A stretch of DNA of 64,000 bases, taken from the NCBI GenBank assembly GCA_013398015.1, contig VZRR01002859.1, forward strand, positions 1 to 64,000, in the 5' to 3' direction. The stretch is from Oreocharis arfaki. Lineage: Eukaryota; Chordata; Aves; Passeriformes; Paramythiidae. Each line of letters starts with the position of its first letter. Within the stretch, counting starts at the first letter, position 1. The notes beneath the pieces were generated by a model that saw only the letters and a list, made by a program, of their open reading frames with translations, was not told the DNA's origin and did no database searches. Positions 23,701-35,358 of the stretch are shown one piece after another. Both the position numbers and the translations under genes were made by a program.

Positions 23701-26700
23701 AAACATATAAACATCCCATGTATCATAACTCAGCCAAAGTCCCTCATCCCTATCCCTACACATCTCTTCCAGTATCATGCCTCCTTTTGTACAGGTGAGC
23801 TTTCCCATCTAAGAAACTTTCCGATCATGGCCGAAAAACAATAAGGAAGAACCTAAGTGCACTAACAACATAACCTAATGTAACCTAAGTGCTCTGATAA
23901 TGTACCATAGTTTAAAAATCTTCTAAAATCTTTCTTCTTTGCAGAAAAGAAAAAATAATCTAAAATACATTTTGAAATCAGAGGATATTTCCCAGCAGAC
24001 TGCTTTGAGAGCCACTGAGTCATTACTTAAGTCACTTCTTTTGAACACTGTTAATTAGTACCATGGGAATAAAATGCCAGTGATTTATTGTCAGAAAATA
24101 AAGACAAATGGCAACCTGGTGCTCTCCTGACATTAAAATATACATTTTTGGTATCCTTTTTTTTGCTCAGATATAGTCAGTTTTGGTGAAAAATACGGTA
24201 ACTGTAAAACACTGAGAAACAGCCTCAAGTGTGAATTTCCATGCTGCTAAATATATTGCCCTCGTTTACTGACATGAAGAGTCACTTGGCAGTCTCTGGT
24301 GCAATAGAATTATAGATTATGCAATTCTTAATCAGCTGTGTAATGCACAAGCCTTCCTCACCCAATTGTACCAGTTCAATTTAGGTCGTTAAAACTGCCA
24401 CAAGGCAGCTTTCCTCCTCTGGCATTGACTGTCTGGAAAGACATGATTTTCCAGCAGTACAAGTCAGCAGTCACCTGCTGAGAGAGCCGGTGTCGCTTAA
24501 AAGCTGGTTCAGCACAAGAAGAAAAAGAGAGCTGACGCTAACTACAGTTGTCAGAAACTCAAGTACTGGGCTTTTAAACGTCTCAGAAAACCAGACTAGA
24601 ATGTAGGAGGAAAAAAGAAAAAAAGAGGAGAATTAAAAGAATTAAACAAATGGAAAAAAATAAGCCTAGCAAAGACAACAGAAGAGAGGAAAATTAAAAG
24701 AACACAAATGGAAAAGAAAGGTCAAATGTTAACACCCTGTAGGAATGTATTGGAAAATAAACTAACAAAAAATATCTGTTCATATTTTAAAAAGAGTTCA
24801 AAAGCTTTAAGTAATAGGTAATACTTCTCAATTAAAATGGAGATTTTAGGTTTCATACTGTATGGAATTGATCTCTTTCCATTGAAATCATGTGAATTTC
24901 TCTGTTAACCTCAGCCTATATCGGGTGTAGTCTCACGAAAGCACAGAACCAGAATAGTTTGACCAAAAAAGAAAAAACCCGGAAAACCCCTCAGAAAAAT
25001 AGATGAGTAAATACATGTAAATATTAATTATTTATACATACCTACATAAATTTTCCAAGGATGCATCTGCCCTATTCACCTGCAGTTTCACAGGTGATAT
25101 GCACTCTTATTAAACCAATGTATGGTGGCAAAAAATAACACTGTACAAATAGATAGAACCTATTTTACCAAAGAACCTACACACAAAATGCTAGTATTCT
25201 GCTTGAAAGCACATCTACAGAAACAAAGTACATGATAATATCCATGAGTACAGGGCATTAATTCGAACTGACATTTGTTTGCCTAGGCAGGCTAAAAATA
25301 TTAGTAAATATGAACAGCTTATTTGGGATGAAAAAAGAAGGAACTGGTTACCATGGAGGGTGGCAGCAACGAGAGGAAGAGAGATTTAAGTTTCAAAATT
25401 CAGCCTCTGAATTTAAAGCAAAACTCCTACATATCAAAGATAGTGGAAAAATTCATAATTGGTCTGGATTTCATTTTTTACTAATTATTTCATAATAAGA
25501 ACTAGAAAAAATATCTTGCAAATCAACCTATTAGAATTATTTTTTAAAACAGGAACTAGGTCAAGTGAATGGTTTGTGGGACATTGGTTCTCAGTGACCA
25601 AGTTGTCCTGCCTCAAGGCTGGTATCTTAATTGCATCTGAGCATTGTAGTAGTTTTCCAAGATGGAAAAAAGTATTCAGCTCTTGAGATCTCCTCTGAAA
25701 CACAAAACCCGAGAATAATGTTAATTAGTAAAGGTAAAATGGATCTAAAGAGAGAATGGAATTTTTTAATCTGACGCTAAAGATTTGTGTTAAATAGAAA
25801 TAGGCAAAGATGGAATGAAGGTAGCAAAAAGGAAATCATCAGCTCTAGTGAGAGCTGTTTTAGAGAGAGAAAGGGCGAAAAAATCAGGTGATTCTCAGTT
25901 TCTGGGTCGTTCTCATGTACAGGCATGAATATATAAATAATAGCTTATTCAATACCCTGGCTTTAGCACAAGGGCATTCAGAAGAATCATGGTATGGGTA
26001 TAGAGTAAAATATCTGAGAAAAAAACATTGCATTTATAAGTAAGCTTACATTTGAAGTCAGAAATACAGCAAAAGGAGGAAGTTCAAGGAGGAAATTTAT
26101 TAAAGAAAAATTGGCAATGGTATAATTTCTTCTGGCAAGACAAAGATGACAAGATGAAAATTTTTCCAATATTCCACACTTCAAAATGTACAGCATTCTA
26201 AGGATTCTACATGGTTTTCTTTTCCTCCCAGTCTAAAGAATTTGAATTTTTGGTTTGGATGAGGAAAGAAAAGCAGTTCTGGCACCAAGATGCAATTTAT
26301 CTGTTTCAGTTCCTCCCTCAACTGAACTATTTTCAAACTTTGTTTTCGGTTTGGCACACACCTACTTCTAACAAACGGCTTCAAAGGCTGGTGGCTAGTT
26401 ACTGGAAAGTGTTTATGTTCAAGAATCAAGTTTCATTACCCAAAAGGAAACTCTAACCAGAACAGCCAAACTCTGTCAGAGTAAAGACCCTTCTTGACAC
26501 TGTCTTACGCACTGGCTGATACACACTAGGAATGGTCTCTTTGGTGCCACACTTTGGCTTTCCTGTGTTTGCCATCTTCAGTAGTGCAACACTCACTCTC
26601 TTCCCTTTCTTTTCAGTTACTGTCCCTTGAGATTATTTTGTTTCCCACAAGTCTATTTTTATGCTCTTCATTAGAGAACAGAAGACATTTAAATATTTTT

Positions 26701-27932
26701 CAGTGAGATTTTTGTGTGTTGCTGATTGGCATGAGTAAGAACTCTGGCCATTGGTAGTCAGACTGTTCAGGGTGCTCTGCCTAATCCTTCATGTATTACC
26801 TGTTTTTTGGCAGAGGGATGGTGGCTTCTCCTTGTCCTCCTGTACTCACTGTTTGCTCAGCCCTAAGGGGAAGACCAACAGGAACAATGGTAAATGAAGT
26901 TGTCTGAGTGAATAAAACAGCACTAAAACACAGAAGAGTGCTCTGGTCCTGTCCTCCCTCTTTAAACTATTTTTGGCCCACCACCATGATATCCACAATT
27001 ACGATTAATATTTTTGTCAGACTTCTATCACCTTCCAAAGGTTTAGGATATTGAGGCTGTCTGCATCCAACCTTTATGCAGGAAAACTTCTGAAAATGTA
27101 CGGTAGCTTTTTCATTCAAGAATACTGAAGGCCAACATGCAAGCAAAACTGTAAAGTTAAATTCCCTAATCATCCAACAGACTTGGAAACGTACAGCACT
27201 TCTTTGATGTCTGCAGACAATGTGCTAAACTGAAGAGAGTGGACTGAGGTACCCAAAGGAGTTCTGTGTATTTATAGAGTTTTCTCTTTTCTCTCCTATT
27301 TGTAATTCATCCTGCTTCATCTAGGGAATTAGTAAACATAGATTTGTTTCAATGGGCTAAAGAGAATGGAAGCTTCCCAAAGAGGAGATCTTTTTTTTAG
27401 AATAAAATGCAATTGTAACATCTGTGTACTGTTACATCTCACAGAATCCCCATAAAAGCATTTTGATTGCAATAGAAAACAAAAACTAATTAAAATGTAG
27501 AAAATATTAAACCCAAACTTTGATAAGTAACAGTGTTTAATGCAAGGGGATTCGTGGGTGATGCTATTTCTCAATACGTTCAACTATTTCAAGTTTATAA
27601 AATGATCGATAATTTTTCTCGACAATTAGGTATTAGCAGTACATATATACAGAAAAATTTCTCCATAGAAGAATGCAGCAGAATCTTGTGTAACTAACAG
27701 ACTGCATTAAAGCCTGTATATTTCAACTTTTGCTTTAGAAAACAGCAATTAACATTTATTGTAGCCAAATTTGTTGTTTCACAAAATGGCCTGAAGTTTG
27801 CTTACCAACAATCATATCAATAGCAGGAGTTAATCAGATGAAGTCTTCACCAGTTATGGGTTGTGACATAAGGAGAAATTTGGAGTGAAAGAAATTCATT
27901 GGGATTCTAAAGAGCAATAAACTTACACTTGA
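20766..27932. other. AT-rich sequence, no gene seen
   Basis: About 7 kb without a recognisable exon or interspersed repeat. It holds a three-copy 'TTTATGAG' run (21283-21306), a 17-bp tandem duplication (listed), A-runs near 22084 and 22180, and a T-run near 22511. The 24300-24345 stretch has homeodomain-like (GATTA, TTAATC) and E-box (CAGCTG) motifs close together. Motifs that short also occur by chance. Confidence 0.5.
22341..22374. repeat. 17-bp tandem duplication
   Basis: The 17-bp unit TGACAAGAACAGTACTT occurs twice in direct succession without mismatch and is followed by a partial third start (TGAC). It is probably recent replication slippage. Confidence 0.95.
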
Positions 27933-28320
27933 TGTCATGGTTTAATCCATTTGACAGCTAAACACCACCCAGCTGCTTGTTCACTCTCCCACAGAGCGAT
28001 GGGGAAGAGAATTAGAAATGTAAAATGAGAAAACTCATGGGTTAAGATAAAGACACTTTAGCAGGGAAGGTAAAAGCTGTATGCCCAAGCAAAGCAAAAC
28101 AAGGAACTCATTCACCACTTCCCATGGGCGGGCAGATGTTCAGCCATCTCCGAGAAAGCTGGGCTCCATCACACACTACTGTGAATTGGGTAGACAAATG
28201 ACATCACTCCAAGCGTTCCCCACTCCTCTAAGCCTGACTCCATTGGGTGTGGAATAACCCTTCGGCCAGCTGTGTTCAGCTGTCCCTGCTGTATCCCCTT
28301 TTCTGGGGACTGTAAGGGCT
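27933..28320 (-). mobile_element. 5'-truncated LTR, same family as the 59.2 kb LTR
   Basis: The piece begins TGTCATGGTTTAATCC (antisense LTR 3' end). It continues with 'GCTAAACACCACCCAGCTGC', 'TAAGATAAAGACACTTTAGC', 'AAGCAAAGCAAAACAAGGAA', 'CATTCACCACTTCCCATGGG', 'CAGCCATCTCCGAGAAAGC', 'GCTCCATCAC' and 'CAGCTGTGTTCAGCTGTCCC'. Reverse-complemented, these match the order of blocks in 59248-59909. The U3 start is missing and homology fades around 28320. No second copy of the flank CTTGA is seen, consistent with truncation. Confidence 0.75.
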
Positions 28321-31300
28321 GACACCCCACACAACACATGATTAAGGCAAACTGTCACAAGACAGGATTCTGATTGTGAGCATACAGTTCTGTCTGATTA
28401 TATCTAAGAATATTAAAAGCAAAAAAGCAGTCAGCAAGCCTGGAGAAGCAATCCTGACTGCAGTATAGACAAAAATGGCAGTGATTCAATGGCCACAAAG
28501 AATAATTGTTTTGTTTTGTTTTAATTACTCAAAAAAATTTGAACTTAAACTTTCTGAAGTTCAAATCAGGCCCACAACTTTATATATGCAATATAAAACA
28601 ATAAAACTTGCTGACGGTTGGATGTGCTCATTAGGAATTGTAAGTCAGCAGCAGCACTTTCGAAAACAGCAAACTGTTAATATGCAGACTTCAGCTGAAG
28701 GAATAAATCAAATAAATCAAATATTTAGCTTGATACATGTAGTCATTTTTCTATCTATGCAATATATTTTCAGATCACAGCTTCTTTAGATTTATTAATT
28801 ATTCCAGTATATTCCCCAAATGCCTTATGAAATTGTATATTATGCGAAATACAAATAATCAGAAGCCAGGCATATCTGGTTCACAGCTACTCTATACATC
28901 CGAAATCTTTTGTCAAGAGAGCTGTCCCAGCTCATTAATTCAAAAAGAGGTTAATACGGAAACCAGCATCAATAAGCCAGCAAAATCCCTTTTACACTTT
29001 TCTAGAATGATCAACACCTCTGAACAATGTAATTCATTGTGGACAAAGATTGCCAGCCTACTGATATCAAAGGCCAGGCTAAGAGAGGAAAATATCCACA
29101 AAACAACCAATGGATTATAAACTTATTTTAATGTCTGGGCACATAGAAATAATCCAGTGAAACAGGTTTAATGCTTTGTATTTAAATTATCCTATTGAAA
29201 ATAATATAATTTAGAATAATATTAAAGACATGGCAGCTGGGAAGGTAACAAAGTTAGAACTCCTATCTGTGTAATTTACTTGCATTTACGAAGCCCTCAG
29301 TCTGCACTTTACTTATAATTGGTCACTCACATTTGCTATCTAGGACACTTTCCCTGTGCTTCCTACAAAATTATCTACTGATAAGTCAAGCATTCAGAGG
29401 CTTAATGCTGTGACAGCCAGGCTTGTATTTTCAGTTTTGCATGAGGCATTGCAGACTCCTGTGTTCAGAGATTTCTTACCTTTGACGAAACCAAAATTCA
29501 AAGTGAAGTCATTTGAAATTGTAAATAAATCCACCTTTAATCCACAGGTAGATTTAACCTGGTAACTACCCTGAAGCATCAAGCAGGAGCAGGTTGTCCC
29601 ATCATGATACATAGTTTGAAGCAGGATTATCCGTCAAGTTATTTCATGAGGATATTCTGTGAAAAAATAAGCAGTGCCGAACAATTCAAAGTGGTCTCAG
29701 CAGGGAAGTTTGAGATTGTTGCATAAAGTGTTTGTAATGTAATTCCATTATTTCCATGAAAAATGGCTAATGTTAATTAATTAAGGATTGTGCTCCAGCC
29801 TCTCTTCGGCACCTTGCTTCTCCCCATGCAACTGCAGTATGATAAGTAAAACTGCTGTAGCAAGGTTAGGTTTCATGACGGATCAAAATCTTTCACAGAA
29901 ATCAAATTCTTAAACTGTAAAGGTTCTGTTATTCAATCACTAGGCCTGAACAAAATTATTTCCTCCATATCACTCCCTACACAAGCTGATCTATTGTGAC
30001 TGCCTTTTCTTATTAGTAATCTACATTTAAGTATTATGTTGTTTCAACACCTGACAAAATGTAAATTACCCTATTAAGAAAGGGACAACAGAGACCAAAC
30101 CCAGCCTGAATTAGAAACAAAAGACCTCTCCTACTTACATTGCTTTGATAGATGTTTGTACTTAAAGGTATTAGTTTAATCTTTAATAATCTCCCGTTTT
30201 CCTTTACTAAAGAAAAGTTTAATTACTGTGTCCTACCTACTTTTCAAATACAGATTTAGTGTTCTAACAGTTAAGAGGACATAAGAGAATGTTGAACAAT
30301 TGCATATAATTTTTAACTTCATAATGCTAATTTCATACAAGAACATTATCCTTTCCAGACATTAGTACAAATATAAAGATGCTTTTAGGCTACATTAAAA
30401 TTTTAAGTGTTTATCTATTTCATTGGTAAGAGAGAAAGCTGTTTATGAACAGACTGCATTGAACTAATTAAGGCACTTATAGATAATACAGAAAATACTT
30501 CTTCTTTGGAAAAGGAAATTGTCTTCCTAAAAAATTGGCTCTATTTACTGAAAAAAATCAAAATGTTATTTAAAAAAAAACAAAACCAGCTCTTCTCTTC
30601 ACAGGCATTGTAGGGTAGTAAGCATAAACCATAACAAAAGGATATTTTGTACAGATGTCCTTGTTGTTGCACTGAAACAAATCAAAAGGAGCCTAAAAAA
30701 TATATTCCAAATAGATAGTTTTTGTGTGAAGAAACACTGACAATTGAAATACAGATTAAACAAAAGAAATTGACTGTAACACTTGCAAAATGCTCCCCAG
30801 ATGAGCGTTCTTCAGGACAAATGCGGTAGCCATCCTATGATCTGGGGAGGACCCTTGATTCAGAGAAATTACTTGGAAAATGGAGAATGCTGGGGGTGTA
30901 AACTTCAAGGTCTACATTTTAAATGCCTTTCAAATTTCATTTAACTGCATCGGTGACAGGCTATCTTGGAGTGAAAGATGAGGGTCTGGAACCAAGGATC
31001 GCCTTTCTAGTACTAGGACAGACAGAAATCGAGATGAAACTAGAGGCTACACAGCAAATCTGTGGCCTGGAAGCACTTTGAGAACATCCTGTGCCAAGCA
31101 CTTCTGGAATTATTTCAGTGGGAAATACTAACCTCTTCTCTGCACATGGAGATGTTTGAATCATCCTAGACATATTTTGTGATACATCATGAACTGCCTT
31201 TTGTCAGAAGCGTAAGTTTGAAAACACCTCTGAAAGAGAAACCTCCTTCACAGACAGTAATCATGAGTCTTAACTGCCTTGGTTTTGTTCCCTGACTGCG

Positions 31301-34300
31301 TGACTTTGAACCTGTGACATTGCTGTTACGCTCTGCAGAAGCTCCACCAGTAGAGTTGGAAACGGTAGATCCGTGAGCAGACTGCCGCACTGAAATCAGG
31401 TATCTGTACATGGTTGCTTAGTTGTCAGAACTGTTCAGTGGGTAAACAAACACACACAAAAATAATGAATTATATTTGATTATGCAAATAATTGTGCCTG
31501 ACTTCTAACACTGCTGTTTCATCTAAATGAGATCCTTCTGGGTTTTGTGATCATTACATTTTCAAACTGAAATGCATATCTGTGTTTAAATGACAAAGTT
31601 AACATTTGAAAAGATTTACCGACATTAAATTACAAATGCGCACAACACTGCAATGCAGCAAGTTTGAGCAAGTAAAAAGAAGAAAATGGTCCTGAATTAA
31701 AACATATTTACGTAAAAATGTAAAAACTGTGACATCCTTTAAGAAAATATACTGCTTCGTGGTGCCTTAGCTTTATTAAAAACAAGGTTTGTTATAAGTA
31801 TCAAGTTTCAGACTTCTAAAATAATTTTTCATTTAATCCTTTTTTTGATTTTTAAAAACCCCACAGAACAGTTATAGTAAGAGAGCTTTGCAAGCAGTTC
31901 TTCTTGAGTTTCTATTAAAAATATATGTGAGATCAGAAACCCTCAGATATTATCAGCTTTATAGCCTGAAATCAAATGAGCCTCCACTAATTTTTTCATG
32001 AAGGATCCTCTTCTGTGATGCCAAGTCCCTTATGATTTCAGGAGCTTCTGAAACACATGGTACTAGTCCAAAAGACATCACAGGCACAAAGCTAAAAACA
32101 AGGACCTTAAGACCCCCCTTGGGAGTCTCAGCCTTATTGGCTGCGTTATATGGATCAAGAGGCTTCTTCAGTATCCATGAATTTTCCTGGCGGTTTTGTG
32201 CTGTCTTAAGACAAAGCCTTTTAACTGATTCTCTTCCACTTAACAATTACAAAAGTTTGACAACAGGAAAAACCCCAGAATCTTTGGAATTTGGTGAGAA
32301 AAACATCTCTTTCTTCTGTTCCCTGTGTGTTGGACTAGACTCAAACTAAGTCAAATGGCAGTTATACAGACTTTTTAATAGTTTCTATTAAAAACAGCAA
32401 CATAGACAATAAAAGTGTTTAACATACACTCATCACATTTTTGTTGGGTATAATCCTCAGCCACTCTGTCAAGATTGTTAAAAGATTTTTAATTTAAATA
32501 TGTGTGTTTAAGAAACAATGCAGGACTGTAGGTTTGGAATCAATGCATGAGTTTATTCAGTTCATTTATTTCGCAGAAGATTTTTTTTTTCAAAAATTAT
32601 AACAGGTCTTATTCTCACAATCATACTTTCAAGTAAGTTGCCAGCATGTAATTCAATAGCCACTCAATAGTTTCTAAAATTTAATTGATTGGAGTAATGA
32701 AGAACCAGTAGTCCAATAATGTTTTTTACCAGTATGATTCTTTTTCATATCTATTCTTCCATTTCTTGCCTTTTTATTGAGTATTTGTTTCCTGTGACTT
32801 GTGAGAGTCGGACTAATCTTTTCAAGATGAGAACTAATTGTTGAATGACAAACGGCTTCTTTATTTTACCTTCTAAATTGAGATGATGCCATTATTAGAG
32901 GCTATTTTCTGTGTTAAGGGTATCAAATGCATCATTAATGTCTTCAGTATGCTGTTTGTTTATCTGTGAAAAAATCTGGGAATTCGTTTTTACTTAAAAG
33001 CTTATTCCCGTGATCACAGCAATATATTACATACATATTTGGTTCATATAGCAAATATTGACTCATATGACTGGACAATGGGCACAAAGGCCTGTCCATC
33101 TGGAATGAAACCTCTGCATAGTGATGGAGTAACAACACTCAGGGTGTTGTTGCAATCTGAACAGTCTGCAAAAGGCTGAAAAAATGAACCTTCTGGTTAT
33201 AAATTTATCAAACCACTCTCTTACCATGCCTTATTCTCTCCTTCTATGCAGTTACAAAACAATCTCTTCTATTCATAGCACTCATGATGGGCCTCAGTCC
33301 TTTTGCACAAGTAATTACTTCTGTAGACTAAAAAGGGATGAATTGCATTCTTTTTTTGAGCAAAAAAAGCCACAACCAAAACAACAAAAACAAAAAGCAA
33401 CAAAAAAAAATCCCCAAACCAACCTTTGTGAACTTAGTGCTCCCCAGAGTAATAATTGCAATTAAACATGTACACCAAAAGAGCAGTGCAGCTTTGGGAA
33501 TAAAGGTTTCCATTTTGTTATCAATTTTTACTCATGTTAATAGAAAGCTTCATAAGGCCGGAAGACGGAAAATGTGTTGTACAAAATTGAAAGAATAGTT
33601 ATAATAAATGGCAACTTTTGAAAAATTGTTGCCACCATGAGAATTTGTTCCTCAACACATTCTACAGGCATCAACTGCTTGATTAAAGGAAACACGAAAG
33701 TTTCAAACAAGCACAAAAAGTCGAAATTGCAAAATGTGAACTAGGAACTTAATTTTGAGTCGGCAAAATTGTTTTAAGTGCTCAAACACTTGTGGGGATC
33801 TGAGTCCTAATTTTTACATAGTACTCTACATGTTCAGAAAGTATACCTCAGAATTTTCACGTAATTAATCCACAAAACACACATATAATTCCCACTTGAT
33901 ACAGAGCACAAAAAAAAAATTACTTGCACAGGTGGGTAGCAGGTAGAGAATTAGAACTCAAGACCTCTTTATGCTTCACCAAGCCTTTATTTCCCCATTT
34001 CACCCTAATTTCTTGTAGTTGAAAGATAAACTGATAAAAGTTACAAAAAATATGAGGATATCATCACTGCTTCAACCAATATTTAAGCACAACAGACTTC
34101 CACATTAACATATTTCATAATGTGTCTAATGAACCTTATGAGTTAGAAGACATATGGAGTGTTTTATTCATAACTGGATTATCTTTCGTTTGTTTTTTGT
34201 TTTGTTTTGCTTTTCTGGCACTCAGCTTTAAAAGTCTCCCCTTGTGATTTTTTTTTTTCCTTTGTGTGTGTGATTATAACTGCAGCCAGGTTTTTCCATC

Positions 34301-34984
34301 TGAGGCTTTATATTTTATATTCTGTATTGCAATCCAATTTACAGTTCCTAACAGCAAGAGTTGAGTTTTCTCAGTGACTAAGTAAAGAGGCTGATAGATA
34401 TGATTACTTCTGAAGAGAAGGAGAGAAGTGATTCTAGGAGCATAGCTTTGTTTGTTTCTAAATAAGGTGAGTTATGATCAAGAAAGCTCATCAGATGAAC
34501 TATAGTTATGAATAAAATAGTTTTGATCATGTTTATGAGGAGTTTTCTCCAAGACTTAAAGCACCAACAGAGAGAATCTCATAAAGCAAGAAACCAAGTT
34601 ATTGCAACAACGAGAATAAAAGTCTTCCTTGAACAACTAACACTAGGAACTGGAAGTGGACTTTACAGACACCAAGAGATTTTCCTGCCCTGCAGTACAG
34701 AGCAGAAAGGCAGTAGACTACCTGGCAGAGATATCAGCGTTTCTACAGCTGTAGCTAAACTGAGGTCAGTAAAGGTTGCAAAACCTGAATGAATAGTGAG
34801 TAAATCACGCCCAGTCACCTAATGCTGTATGCATATTTTTAGAGATCACCAATACATGTGGCTTAAGATCATCACTGTTAAGACGGTGTTACATTGATTT
34901 TATTCCTATGACTATAGTGATGCCTTGAGTTTTAACTTTTATAATTTAAAATCCTGTACTGCCTAGTGTGTAACTGAAGTTTCT
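28321..34984. other. AT-rich sequence, no confirmed gene
   Basis: No interspersed repeat is recognised in about 6.6 kb. Two slightly GC-richer segments have unusual open frames: 31187-31411 (minus, 74 codons after an ACCATGT start context, several CpGs) and 31959-32349 (about 95-105 codons open on both strands). Neither carries a motif I recognise, so I do not call them genes. Confidence 0.45.
33358..33423. repeat. A-rich (CAAAA) low-complexity tract
   Basis: Repeated ACAAAAA-type units with A-runs. The poly-Lys/Gln and Leu/Phe open frames across it are compositional. Confidence 0.8.
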
Positions 34985-35358
34985 TGTAGTCTGTTAGCTG
35001 CTGCTCTCTTATGCCAGGTAGACATAACAAATGCTCTCCAGGCCTGCCCTTCAAGGACACCCAGCCTGTCCTAGGCCCAATATGTAAACCAACGCCTTGG
35101 GAAGGGAAGGGGGGAGGGTGAGCTTGGGGAAATTACATCATTAACTGAAGCTTTAATTGGAGAATTAACCTTGATATGCATGTAGACCAAACTTATAAAA
35201 GTCTGAAGAACTTGTGACCTGAGGTCCATCTTGGGGTCCATCTTGGCAGTAGCCTCTGGCTCCCCAGGGTGTACCTTTGGAGGCCCTTCAAATAAATACC
35301 TGCCTTTATTCCCTTATTCTTGTCTAGTCTCTGTTTTTTTAAGTGGCTTGATAAGGCA
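34985..35358 (+). mobile_element. solo LTR with intact TATA and poly(A) signals
   Basis: It begins TGTAGTCTGTTAGC. U3 holds 'GACATAACAAATGCTCTCCA' and 'TTGATATGCATGTAGACC'. A TATA box (TATAAAA) lies at 35194-35200. The R region contains a direct repeat (GTCCATCTTGG twice). The poly(A) signal AATAAA is at 35291-35296. U5 runs 'TTCTTGTCTAGTCTCTG' to '..AAGGCA'. This layout and wording match a small avian LTR family. No flanking target duplication is obvious, so both boundaries could be off by a few bases. No retroviral genes lie nearby. Confidence 0.7.

Noticed and set aside
26470..26960. Possible LTR ending near an AATAAA at about 26913
   Set aside because: No TG...CA termini, target duplication or family wording could be found.
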